44,973 nt of DNA, taken from contig ONRL01000022.1 of the NCBI GenBank assembly GCA_900320225.1, positions 1-44,973 of the forward strand, read 5' to 3'. Below, piece after piece: positions 1 through 7,276 of this stretch (the first letter of the stretch is position 1; each line of letters opens with the position of its first letter). Origin of the DNA: an uncultured Lentisphaerota bacterium (GTDB lineage: Bacteria > Verrucomicrobiota > Kiritimatiellia > RFP12 > UBA1067). A program made the position numbers and the translations under genes. The notes below the pieces were generated by a model. The model worked only from the letters and a program-made list of their open reading frames with translations, ran no database searches and was not told where the DNA came from.

Positions 1-1
1 G

Positions 2-277
2 CGCGCCGTGGGCGAGCGCCTGCGCGCCGTGAGCCGCCACCACCAGGTGATCGCGATCACCCACCTGCCGCAGAGCGCGGTGTGGGGCGACCGCCACCTT
101 GCCGTGGCGAAGACCGTGGCAGGCGGGCGCACGCGCACCGCGATCCGCGTCCTGGAGGGCGACGACCGCGTGGCGGAGATCGCGCGCATGCTCGGCGGCG
201 CGTCGCTCACGAGCGTCGTGGCGCAGCACGCGCGTGAGCTCCTCGCCCTCGCCGCGCCGAAGCCGCAGAAGAAGTGA
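2..277 (+). CDS. recN: DNA repair protein RecN, C-terminal fragment
   Basis: This is the last 91 codons of a gene that begins before the window; the frame is open from base 2 to the TGA at 275-277. The visible part matches the end of the SMC-like ATPase head of RecN: the stretch HHQVIAITHLPQ (the D-loop/H-loop region in which RecN-family proteins carry ITHLPQ), followed by ADRH-like 'GDRHLAV' and the conserved closing 'VAEIARMLGG...ARELL'. RecN is a cytoplasmic ATPase that holds DNA ends during double-strand break repair. The Walker motifs and coiled coil lie outside the window, so this rests on the C-terminal signature only. hisH follows 12 bases downstream. Confidence 0.85.
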   Translation, partial: RAVGERLRAVSRHHQVIAITHLPQSAVWGDRHLAVAKTVAGGRTRTAIRVLEGDDRVAEIARMLGGASLTSVVAQHARELLALAAPKPQKK

Positions 278-289
278 AGGTACGGATTT

Positions 290-856
290 ATGACAGTGAT
301 CGTTGACTACCGGGCCGGCAACCTCACGAGCGTGAAGCTCGCGTTCGCCGCTCTCGGCGAGCCGGTGGAGGTGACGAACGACCCCGGCAAGGTGCGCGCC
401 GCGCCGCGCGTCGTGTTCCCCGGCGTGGGGGCGGCGCGGAGCGCGATGGACAACCTGCGCGAACTCGGCCTCGTCGAGGCCGTGAAGGACGCCGCGACGG
501 ACGGGCGTCCGTTCCTCGGCATCTGCCTCGGCATGCAGATTCTCTTCGCGCATTCGGAGGAGGACGGCGGCGTGGACACGCTCGGCGTGCTGTCGGGCCA
601 AGTGCGGAAGTTCCCGTCCGTTCCGGGATGCAAGGTGCCGGAGATCGGCTGGAACCAGGTGAACGGCGACGCCGAGTACTATTTCGTGCACAGCTACTAT
701 GCGGAGCTGGGTCCGTGGACGTTCGGCAAAACTGAGTACGCGGGCGTGGAGTTCACCTCGATGGTCAAGCAGGGGCGCCTGTGGGCGTGCCAGTTCCATC
801 CCGAGAAGTCGGGGCGCGTGGGGCTCGAGCTGCTGAAAGGATGGCTGGCATGCTGA
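290..856 (+). CDS. hisH: Imidazole glycerol phosphate synthase, glutaminase subunit HisH
   Basis: This is a class I glutamine amidotransferase that makes ammonia from glutamine and passes it to HisF in histidine biosynthesis. The nucleophile elbow GICLGMQ places Cys79, and QFHPEKSG supplies His170 and Glu172, completing the Cys-His-Glu triad. Other family marks are the N-terminal DYRAGNLTSV, FPGVGA, and KVPEIGWNQ followed by YFVHSYY. At 188 aa it is slightly shorter than the usual 195-210 because the loop between GWNQ and YFVHSYY is compressed to a few residues. The ATG at 290 has AAGG about 9 bases upstream. The gene overlaps hisF by 7 bases, so coupled translation of the two subunits is likely. 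Confidence 0.95.
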   Translation: MTVIVDYRAGNLTSVKLAFAALGEPVEVTNDPGKVRAAPRVVFPGVGAARSAMDNLRELGLVEAVKDAATDGRPFLGICLGMQILFAHSEEDGGVDTLGVLSGQVRKFPSVPGCKVPEIGWNQVNGDAEYYFVHSYYAELGPWTFGKTEYAGVEFTSMVKQGRLWACQFHPEKSGRVGLELLKGWLAC

Positions 857-1626
857 CGAAACGCATTATCCCGTGCCTCGACGTGCGCAACGGGCGCGTC
901 ACGAAGGGCGTCAAGTTCAAGAACAACATTGACCTCGGCGACCCCGTGGAGATGGCCGTCGCTTATTCGGACGGCGGCGCGGACGAGCTCGTGTTCTACG
1001 ACATCACCGCGTCAGCGGAACGGCGCCCCACCGACATCGGCATGGTGGCGGCGGTGGCGGAGTCGATCCGCATCCCGTTCGCCGTGGGCGGCGGCGTTTC
1101 GGACGTGTCCGACATGGAGCGCGTGATTCTCGCGGGCGCGGAGAAGGTGAGCGTGAACTCCCTTGCCGTGCGCAACCCGCAGATCATTGCGGACGGCGCG
1201 AAGGAGTTCGGCGCGCAGTGCGTGGTGCTCGGCATGGACCCCGTGCGCAGCGACAACCCGAAGTGTCCGAGCGGCTACGAGATCACCACGCGCGGCTTCC
1301 GCGAGTTCACGGGGATGGACGCCGTGGAGTGGGCGAAGCGCGCGGCGGACCTCGGCGCGGGCGAGATCGTGGTGAACAGCGTGGACGCGGACGGCACGCG
1401 CGCGGGCTTCGAGCTGACGATCACGCGGCTCATCGCGGAGGCGGTGCCCGTGCCCGTGGTCGCCTCGGGCGGCGCGGGCCAGCCGTCGCACCTCGCGGAC
1501 GCCTTCAACCTCGCGCACGCCGATGCGGCGATTGTGGCGGGGATGGTCCACACGGGCGACTGGACGATCGCCCAGATCAAGCACGACCTCGCCGCCGCCG
1601 GCGTCCCCGTCCGGAAGGTCTGGTAA
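850..1626 (+). CDS. hisF: Imidazole glycerol phosphate synthase, cyclase subunit HisF
   Basis: This is the (beta/alpha)8-barrel cyclase that uses HisH-derived ammonia to form imidazole glycerol phosphate and AICAR. From the ATG at 850 the protein is 258 aa, normal for HisF. The start reads MLTKRIIPCLDVRNGRV, placing the catalytic Asp at residue 11; the second Asp sits in LGMDPVRSDN. Phosphate-binding segments FAVGGGV and VVASGGAG are intact. I prefer 850 over the ATG at 841 because AAAGGA (836-841) sits 8 bases before 850 and the family N-terminus aligns there. No other his genes are present in this part of the chromosome. Confidence 0.95.
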   Translation: MLTKRIIPCLDVRNGRVTKGVKFKNNIDLGDPVEMAVAYSDGGADELVFYDITASAERRPTDIGMVAAVAESIRIPFAVGGGVSDVSDMERVILAGAEKVSVNSLAVRNPQIIADGAKEFGAQCVVLGMDPVRSDNPKCPSGYEITTRGFREFTGMDAVEWAKRAADLGAGEIVVNSVDADGTRAGFELTITRLIAEAVPVPVVASGGAGQPSHLADAFNLAHADAAIVAGMVHTGDWTIAQIKHDLAAAGVPVRKVW

Positions 1627-1791
1627 GACCAAAGGCCGAACCGACAATCCAGCCGGTTGCGTGTTGAGGTTCCGAGTGGGAGTAGGATGAGCACGGCAAA
1701 TCGCTCCCGCGTGACAGCACACCCCTTATTGAGGGCATGCGTACATCTTTGGCGGTGCTGACTAGAACGGTGCGCAAGCATCGGGGAAATC

Positions 1792-1800
1792 TGGTATAAT
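1792..1800 (+). promoter_or_regulatory. Extended -10 promoter upstream of the DUF4062 gene
   Basis: TGGTATAAT is a perfect extended -10 (TGn plus TATAAT at 1795-1800). No recognisable -35 hexamer lies 16-18 bases upstream. Only 13 bases separate it from the ATG at 1814, so the predicted 5' leader is about 6 bases. The same 9-mer precedes several other genes in the window. Confidence 0.75.
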
Positions 1801-1813
1801 ATACGGCAAAGAC

Positions 1814-3499
1814 ATGGTTCGCAAAATCTTCATATCAAGTGTTCAGCGAGAGCTTTCTGCTGAGAGGGAGGCTATTGTGGATCTAGTATCCGACAATCCT
1901 CAGCTAGCGCGTTTCTTCTCCACGTTTGCCTTCGAGTTTGACGTGCCTGCGTCCGACAAGCGGACAGACGAGGTGTACCTTGCCGAGCTTGCCGTCAGCG
2001 ACTTGTATGTGGGCATAATCGGCAACGATTATGGTGGACTCACCTCCGATGGCGTATCGGCCACGGAAAGTGAATATGACGAAGCAACACGGCTCGGCAT
2101 TCCACGCTTCATCTTCGTCAAGGGGTCGTCGGACAAGATGCGCGATCCACGCGAACGGAATTTCCTGCGTAAGGTCTCTCCAGGGTTGATTCGCGTTCGA
2201 TTCGAGAACACGGAGGAACTGCTTGCGGCGTTGACCGAAAGTCTTGACCGTTATCTGGCCGAGAACAAGGTTGTGTATGCGGGACTCACATACGAAGAGG
2301 AGCCTGTCGGGAAATGGGAAGAACTTGACGAGGACAAGATTCGCTGGTTTGTCCGCACGGCCCGAGAGAAGCGCGGTTTCCCGTTCCCTGTGGATGCGCC
2401 GGTTGAAAAGGTGCTGAAACATCTTAAAATGGTGACGGACGGTGTGCCAAACCGTGCGGCGATGCTGTGCTTCGGCAAGGATGCGCATCTTTACGCGACA
2501 TCGCCAGGCGTGAAGTGCATCCTTTGGTATGGCAAGGAACGTCGCAAGCCGGCGGGGTCATACAAATGGTTTGAGGGCAACCTTTTTGAAGTCTCCGACA
2601 AGACGATTGAATTCATCAAGGAGAAGCTCGATCTTCGCATCGGCGGGCATACACTTGGCGCACAATCTGACGACACCTTCGAGATTGACGAAAAGGTTGT
2701 CGCGGAGATGGTCAACAACGGGATCGCGCATCGCGACTACACGTCTTCGGCGACCGTGCAGGTGGAACTGTTTCGTGATCGCCTTACTGTGTTCAGTCCG
2801 GGGCCGATGCACAGGGACATGAGATTCGAGATGCTTGCCGAAGACCATCAGTCCTACGCGACCAATCCGATCATAGCCCATGCGCTCTTCTACGTGAAGT
2901 ACATCGAAGAGATAGGGTCCGGCACTGTAGACATGTTTGACCTCTGCAAGGCGACAGGGCTACGTCCACCGACATTCGACATTGATGCTCGGCATTTCAC
3001 TGTTACGGTCTATCGTCCCGAATTCGACGAACACGGCAACCGCATTCCCGCGACTGGAGAAGAAGTCGGGGTGAAAACCGCAGAAGTCGGTGTAAAAACG
3101 ACGGAAGCCAGTCCAAAACCCCAGGAAGTCGGTCCATATCCAGAACAAATCGGTCAAAAAGCCATAACAAAAACAAAGGAACCCATAACAAATATCGCTG
3201 AACCCATAACAAAAACTCAAGAACCCATAACAATATGCTGGTGCCCCGAGAATGAAAATGCGCTGTCGGGATCACGGAAAGATTTGCGTGAACGCGCTAA
3301 GGTTATATGGGAACACTTGGTCAAGAATCCAGATTTGACTGTTCGTGAATTATCGCTGATGTTAAAATATAGTCTTGCAGCAACGCAGGGGGCCATTAAC
3401 GCGCTAAAGGAATGTGGCCTCCTTGTCAAGATTGGACAGACGAAAGGTAGCAAGTGGATTGTGAAGACCCTGGCAAGTGATACAGAGGTGATCGGATGA
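1814..3499 (+). CDS. DUF4062 / RecG-like ATP-binding / HTH protein
   Basis: This 561-aa protein has four parts. Residues 1 to about 110 match DUF4062 (start RKIFISSVQRELSAER, then SDLYVGIIGNDYGG and ATESEYDEA). Residues about 150-290 look like an AlbA/Schlafen-type region. Residues about 290-400 are a HATPase_c_4-like ATP-binding segment (EMVNNGIAHRDYTSSATVQV, then EIGSGTVDMFD). Residues about 417-474 are a 7-residue tandem repeat, and about 490-552 form a winged-helix-like domain (LTVRELSLMLKYSLAATQGA). DUF4062 is found in several defence-associated architectures; proteins with this ATPase-repeat-HTH layout are usually called transcriptional regulators. Function is not known. It opens the accessory block and overlaps the next small ORF by ATGA, so it heads a short operon. 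A role in sensing infection is inference. Confidence 0.75.
   Translation: MVRKIFISSVQRELSAEREAIVDLVSDNPQLARFFSTFAFEFDVPASDKRTDEVYLAELAVSDLYVGIIGNDYGGLTSDGVSATESEYDEATRLGIPRFIFVKGSSDKMRDPRERNFLRKVSPGLIRVRFENTEELLAALTESLDRYLAENKVVYAGLTYEEEPVGKWEELDEDKIRWFVRTAREKRGFPFPVDAPVEKVLKHLKMVTDGVPNRAAMLCFGKDAHLYATSPGVKCILWYGKERRKPAGSYKWFEGNLFEVSDKTIEFIKEKLDLRIGGHTLGAQSDDTFEIDEKVVAEMVNNGIAHRDYTSSATVQVELFRDRLTVFSPGPMHRDMRFEMLAEDHQSYATNPIIAHALFYVKYIEEIGSGTVDMFDLCKATGLRPPTFDIDARHFTVTVYRPEFDEHGNRIPATGEEVGVKTAEVGVKTTEASPKPQEVGPYPEQIGQKAITKTKEPITNIAEPITKTQEPITICWCPENENALSGSRKDLRERAKVIWEHLVKNPDLTVRELSLMLKYSLAATQGAINALKECGLLVKIGQTKGSKWIVKTLASDTEVIG
3062..3235 (+). repeat. 21-bp in-frame tandem repeat (7-aa unit)
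   Basis: About eight degenerate copies of a 21-bp unit lie inside the DUF4062 gene. GAAGTCGG or a variant recurs at 3062, 3083, 3104, 3125 and 3146, then CCATAACA recurs at 3162, 3183, 3204 and 3225, each exactly 21 bases apart. The encoded units read EVGVKTA, EVGVKTT, EASPKPQ, EVGPYPE, QIGQKAI, TKTKEPI, TNIAEPI, TKTQEPI. The repeat forms the linker between the ATP-binding region and the HTH domain. Confidence 0.85.
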
Positions 3500-3582
3500 A
3501 ATCGGCCAATCGCACCATCCTCGTCGCGGGCATGGGCACCTCCCCGGCGGTGCTGATGGAATTTGAAGAGGAACTTGCATGA
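3496..3582 (+). pseudogene. 28-codon remnant resembling the start of a CRISPR-associated CARF/ring-nuclease protein
   Basis: This small ORF starts in the ATGA overlap with the DUF4062 gene (ATG 3496) and ends in an ATGA overlap with the nuclease gene (TGA 3580-3582). It has a good ribosome site, AGAGG at 3484-3488, 7 bases ahead. Its first 20 residues contain RTILVAGMGTSPAVL, very like the opening beta strand and glycine loop of Cas_NE0113/Csm6-type CARF proteins, which typically read 'ILV..GTSPAVLTET'. Immediately after that point the sequence switches to MEFEEELA and stops. The simplest reading is the head of a lost CRISPR accessory gene fused to the 5' flank of the next gene. The family match is from memory of the motif only. 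Confidence 0.45.
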
Positions 3583-4760
3583 AGAAGGAAACGCGAAAGA
3601 AGAGCTCGGCTCTTGTGAAGAGCGGCGGAGAGGCGCAATCCTACACTGCGTGGATTGCCGACCTCAAGCGCAGATACCGTGCAACGCAGATCAAGGCGGC
3701 TGTTGCCGTCAATTCTGCGTTGATCGAGTTCTACTGGAATCTCGGTAAGGACATAACGGAGAAGTTCGCAGAAGAAGCCGGATACGGGTCTCGCTTTTTC
3801 GAGAAGGTTAGCTTCGACATGCGAACGGAATTTCCGAATGATACGGGTTTCTCGCCACGGAACATCAGGTATTGTCAGGACTTTTACTGTTTGTATTCCT
3901 CCATGCAGATTTTGCAACAAGTTGTTGCAAAATCCGCCAAGGGTAAGCGAGCGGCATCAAAAATGCCACAAGTTGCGGCAAAATATGTCCGCTCGCAACT
4001 AGTTGACGATAAGATTTTGCAACAACTTGTTGCACAATTGTTTTCTGTTCCTTGGGGCCACCATTGTGTCATCATCGACAAGTGCAAGAGGAATCGCGAC
4101 AAGGCGCTCTTCTATGTGCGGCGAACGATTCAGAACGGGTGGAGCCGGAACTCGCTTTTGAACTGGCTTTCAACCGACCTCTACGAGCGCGAGGGCAAGG
4201 CGCAGACGAACTTTGACCTGACGATGCCGTCCGACGACTGCGACCTTGCGCGGCAGCTCGTGAAGGATCCGCAGAAATTCGAGGTCTTCGGATTGAGCGA
4301 GGAGTATTCGGAGAAGGAACTCAAGGCCGCCATCGTCGCGAACATCGAGTCCACGCTCCTTTCATTCGGCAAGGGCGTCGCGTTTCTTGGGAAAGAGTAC
4401 CCTGTTGAAGTTGGCGGCGAGACAAAAAACATCGATCTTCTTTTCTACATCGTGCCGTTGCATCGCTATCTCGTCGTGGAGGTCAAGACCGGCAAGTACG
4501 AACCTGCCGATCTCGGACAGCTGAGCGGCTACATGGCGATTGCGAAGCATGTCTTGAACACGCCGGTCGACAACCAGCCTGTCGGGCTTCTCATCTGCAG
4601 GGAACACAATCGCGTCCTCGCCAAGTACCATTTGGAGGAACTTGGCCTGCCGATGGGCATCTCCGACTACGAACTCAAGAAGGTCCTCCCCACCAAGGCG
4701 CAATTGGCTAAGTGTGTCACCGACGCAGAGCGGCAAATCGCCGCAACGAAAGGCGTGTAA
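3579..4760 (+). CDS. YhcG-type PD-(D/E)XK nuclease (DUF1016)
   Basis: This 393-aa protein has the two-part layout of the YhcG/DUF1016 family. The N-terminal DUF1016_N helical region (about 20-220) includes NSALIEFYWNLGKDI, VPWGHHCVIIDK and ENGW-like QNGWSRNSLLNW. The C-terminal PD-(D/E)XK domain (about 230-385) has active-site residues Asp286 (NIDLLFY), Glu301 and Lys303 (VVEVKTGKY), then the conserved GQLSGYM and GLLICREHN. Proteins of this family occur in restriction-modification and other defence islands; the substrate is not settled. Between residues about 110 and 150 it carries a partial internal duplication (ILQQVVAK / ILQQLVAQ) encoded by near-palindromic DNA. GAGG 7 bases upstream supports the ATG at 3579. 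Composition is intermediate between the GC-rich chromosome and the AT-rich operon that follows. Confidence 0.88.
   Translation: MKKETRKKSSALVKSGGEAQSYTAWIADLKRRYRATQIKAAVAVNSALIEFYWNLGKDITEKFAEEAGYGSRFFEKVSFDMRTEFPNDTGFSPRNIRYCQDFYCLYSSMQILQQVVAKSAKGKRAASKMPQVAAKYVRSQLVDDKILQQLVAQLFSVPWGHHCVIIDKCKRNRDKALFYVRRTIQNGWSRNSLLNWLSTDLYEREGKAQTNFDLTMPSDDCDLARQLVKDPQKFEVFGLSEEYSEKELKAAIVANIESTLLSFGKGVAFLGKEYPVEVGGETKNIDLLFYIVPLHRYLVVEVKTGKYEPADLGQLSGYMAIAKHVLNTPVDNQPVGLLICREHNRVLAKYHLEELGLPMGISDYELKKVLPTKAQLAKCVTDAERQIAATKGV
3909..4038. repeat. Paired near-palindromes inside the yhcG-like gene
   Basis: Bases 3909-3933 are two perfect 12-base arms, ATTTTGCAACAA and its reverse complement, around a single G. 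Bases 4014-4038 repeat the left arm exactly with a slightly imperfect right arm around a C. A weaker relative (CACAAGTTGCGGCAAAAT) lies between them. They encode the duplicated ILQQ(V/L)VA(K/Q) motif. Confidence 0.6.
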
Positions 4761-4770
4761 GATTTACACG
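4754..4770 (+). terminator. Small hairpin overlapping the yhcG-like stop codon
   Basis: CGTGTAA-GAT-TTACACG is a perfect 7-bp stem with a 3-base loop. The stop codon lies in the left arm and ATTTAT follows. It could be a weak terminator separating the nuclease gene from the AT-rich operon, but there is no true T-run. Confidence 0.3.
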
Positions 4771-4805
4771 ATTTATCCGAGTAACAATTAGGACAACGAA
4801 ACGCT

Positions 4806-5606
4806 ATGACATCTTGGTGCAAAGAAGAAAACAAAATTTCAGACGGTAGGAAAGTACAGGCTCAGATGCCTGTCATTGTCTCGGCCAGCCGATTGACGGA
4901 CAATTCTCATAGCGAATATGTGGCTCACCCTGACGGTGTTGATGGAGGTGTTGGAGGCGCTTGCATAACAAAAGAATTTGATGTAAGGAAGATGCTAATG
5001 GCTAATTTCCAAGAGGGAAAATACATTAATGTGCTTTTGTCTGCATTGAAAGAATTTTATGCTAAGGATGCCGAATCATTGTTTAAGTATAAGATGGTCG
5101 ATGAGCGAGCAATGGTCGGATGCATATATCGATATATGTGGTGTAGAATGGTCCGGAAAAATATGGACTGCGAAATCGATATTGAATATGACCGGATGCG
5201 AGGGTCAGAGGGAGAAGCCTGTCGCAAATGTATAGGAGGAATGCCTAGGAATTGTGATACGAAGGGTTGTAAGTTAAATTGCGGGAATATTTTGTTTGAG
5301 TGGAAAGATCGTAAAGAGGATTATGAGTATAACTTTAGACCTGATATGATTATTCATCATAGAAATAAAAATGCAGAGGGTGATAATGTTTTGGTTGTCG
5401 AAGTGAAGAAGGAAGGCGCATCTGATGAACTATGTAAATTTGACAAGGCTAAGGTCAGTTGGTGCACCTGCTCAAATGGATGTTTGCAGTATAGAATTGG
5501 AGCATTTGTGGTCTTACATGCCAAATATGCAACTGTTGAATGGCGTTGTCTTGATGGCGATTGGATGCAGCCGTTGAAAGTTGATGAGAATGGAATTAGG
5601 GGGTAG
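4806..5606 (+). CDS. Cys-rich PD-(D/E)XK-like protein, unknown family
   Basis: I do not recognise this 266-aa protein as a named family. Its C-terminal third has the layout of a PD-(D/E)XK nuclease core: RPDMIIHHR with Asp180, then LVVEVKK with Glu199 and Lys201, then a downstream KAKVSW helix and a beta strand (RIGAFVVLHAKY). Cysteines cluster on both sides of the core: C139, C142, C150, C155 and C159 before it, and C210, C220, C222 and C226 after it. This could bind zinc or an iron-sulfur cluster. There is no signal peptide, so it is probably cytoplasmic. The ATG at 4806 has only a weak AGGA 12 bases upstream, so the start is uncertain. The next gene begins 15 bases after the stop, which places it first in the radical-SAM operon. 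Confidence 0.6.
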   Translation: MTSWCKEENKISDGRKVQAQMPVIVSASRLTDNSHSEYVAHPDGVDGGVGGACITKEFDVRKMLMANFQEGKYINVLLSALKEFYAKDAESLFKYKMVDERAMVGCIYRYMWCRMVRKNMDCEIDIEYDRMRGSEGEACRKCIGGMPRNCDTKGCKLNCGNILFEWKDRKEDYEYNFRPDMIIHHRNKNAEGDNVLVVEVKKEGASDELCKFDKAKVSWCTCSNGCLQYRIGAFVVLHAKYATVEWRCLDGDWMQPLKVDENGIRG

Positions 5607-5621
5607 TTGTTGGAGCGTATA

Positions 5622-6857
5622 ATGACCGATGCCGATAAGAATTGCACACTGGCGAGGGAGTCTGATGAGCATAACTCAGCTCTTTCTGCATTTGCGCCTT
5701 CCAAAGCGTCTCATAAGAGACGGCGTAGTTGTACTTTGATGATAACGCGCCGGTGTAATCTTAATTGTAGTTATTGTTATGAGTCACATAAGTGTAATGA
5801 CACCTCTTTTGATATGACATTTGATACTGCTAAACGGATATTACTTTCCGAATTCACTTTTGTTCAAGCGAGTCCAGATTTTGACGAGATTGAGATTGAT
5901 TTTATGGGGGGTGAACCATTCTTGAATTTTGCCCTTATTAAGCAAGTTGTCGAGTGGTTGGATGTGTGTCCGCCTCCTATCCCATATATATGTTTTGCTA
6001 CAACAAATGGTACGCTTATTGCAGAGCATAAGGATTGGCTTTTTAAGCATCGTAAGCATTTTGTCCTTGGGGGAAGTTTTGATGGTACGGATGAGATGCA
6101 AACTGTAAATCGCGGGAGCTGGAAAGATCTGTCTGCTAACATGAAACTTTTACTCGAGATGTACCCAGAACAAGGGATACACATGACTGTTTCAAAAGCG
6201 ACATTACCAAATCTATCTGTTGGAATAATATCTTTGCAACGGAAAGGTTTTCATGTTGAGGTAGCGCTTGCACAGGGTGTAGAATGGAACTCCGCTGATG
6301 TGGAAGCGTATGAATGTCAACTAGAAGATTTAGCAATGGCATATTTAACTACCGATAGGAACCTAAAACCTGTAAATTTGTTGTCACGCTATCTTGGTGG
6401 AATTGATGGATCACCAGAGTTGACGCGCCAGAAAAAGTATTGTGGTTCTGGGACGCACATGGTCGCATACGATTATGACGGGAAGGCTTATGGATGCCAT
6501 TTGTTTACACCGATCGTTCTAGGATGTATGGCAAAAGTAAGTGAGGACATTCCGTTTCTTTGTCCTGATGTGGTTGAAGATGAATTCTGTTTTCAGTGTG
6601 TCTTAAAGTCGATTTGCCCGACATGTGCAGGATTTAATTATCGGTATCGCGGAAGTATTGGTACTCGTGATCATCGGTGGTGTAAGCTTATGCTGGCACA
6701 GTATAAAATGGCTTCAATATTTCAACAAAAGTATGTTGCGGCAATGGAACACCCAGCCATTGAGGATGTTCGCTATTTGCGTGCTGCGGTAACAGCTTAT
6801 GAAGTGATTTCGGCCTCAGTTTGGGATGAGGCACCCTTTAGACGTGTCATGAAATAA
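5622..6857 (+). CDS. Radical SAM/SPASM peptide maturase
   Basis: This 411-aa enzyme carries the radical SAM cluster motif C45-x3-C49-x2-C52 (RRCNLNCSYCYE), the MGGEPF motif for SAM binding, and TTNGT. The C-terminal part has SPASM-like cysteines: YCGSGTHMVAYDYDGKAYGC, then C323, C326, C332 and C335 (FCFQC...CPTC), and a final WCK. SPASM radical SAM enzymes typically modify ribosomal peptides using auxiliary Fe-S clusters. The next gene, 8 bases downstream, encodes a peptide with 19 cysteines, so that peptide is the obvious substrate. I chose ATG 5622 because GGAG lies 6 bases before it; an in-frame TTG at 5607 would add five residues. Codon use is AT-rich, like its operon partners. Confidence 0.88.
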   Translation: MTDADKNCTLARESDEHNSALSAFAPSKASHKRRRSCTLMITRRCNLNCSYCYESHKCNDTSFDMTFDTAKRILLSEFTFVQASPDFDEIEIDFMGGEPFLNFALIKQVVEWLDVCPPPIPYICFATTNGTLIAEHKDWLFKHRKHFVLGGSFDGTDEMQTVNRGSWKDLSANMKLLLEMYPEQGIHMTVSKATLPNLSVGIISLQRKGFHVEVALAQGVEWNSADVEAYECQLEDLAMAYLTTDRNLKPVNLLSRYLGGIDGSPELTRQKKYCGSGTHMVAYDYDGKAYGCHLFTPIVLGCMAKVSEDIPFLCPDVVEDEFCFQCVLKSICPTCAGFNYRYRGSIGTRDHRWCKLMLAQYKMASIFQQKYVAAMEHPAIEDVRYLRAAVTAYEVISASVWDEAPFRRVMK

Positions 6858-6865
6858 GGAGTTGT

Positions 6866-7276
6866 ATGGAAATTTCACAGGAAGAAAAGAAGCGAATTAA
6901 GCAACTGCTATCTGCACGGCCAATTGACAAATGTGCGGTTAAACCTGCATCTGATGTTGCGGTCGGGTGTGAGTTTTGTACTGGACATTGTGTTGGATCA
7001 TGTGAGTCGTCTTGTGCTGATTTACAAGAAGCACTCCCTCGCCCCGTGAGTAAAGAAGAAGACACTGGATATGATTCCTACTGTGAAGAGTGCGGAGGTA
7101 ATTGTTATAGTAGTTGTTCACAAGGATGTGGAGGAGAATGTTCTGGGGCATGTCGGAATTCGTGTTATTTTCGTTGTGGGGCAACGTGTGAATTTTGCTG
7201 TGAGGGACAATGTGGGGTGACGGTATCGAGTGAGCCAAATGGCGCTGTGAGAAAGCGGGTATATGATGAAGACTGA
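6866..7276 (+). CDS. CXXX-repeat cysteine-rich peptide, probable RiPP precursor
   Basis: This 136-aa protein has 19 cysteines. A charged, nearly Cys-free leader (residues 1-34) is followed by block 1 (C35, 38, 42, 46, 50), a 22-residue spacer, then block 2 (C73, 76, 80, 84, 88, 92, 96, 100, 104, 108, 111, 112, 116). Eleven cysteines of block 2 keep an exact four-residue register. Both blocks contain CEFC. The tail ends VRKRVYDED. The adjacent radical SAM/SPASM gene makes a thioether- or otherwise-modified RiPP the leading idea; CXXX-repeat targets of radical SAM enzymes have been described in Bacteroidetes. A metallothionein-like metal-binding protein is the main alternative. AAGGAG at 6856-6861 precedes the ATG by 4 bases, and the gene overlaps the next one by 14 bases. 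Confidence 0.75.
   Translation: MEISQEEKKRIKQLLSARPIDKCAVKPASDVAVGCEFCTGHCVGSCESSCADLQEALPRPVSKEEDTGYDSYCEECGGNCYSSCSQGCGGECSGACRNSCYFRCGATCEFCCEGQCGVTVSSEPNGAVRKRVYDED

Noticed and set aside
3062-3235. Possible CRISPR array
   Set aside because: The 21-bp units are contiguous, without spacers, and keep the reading frame of a protein.
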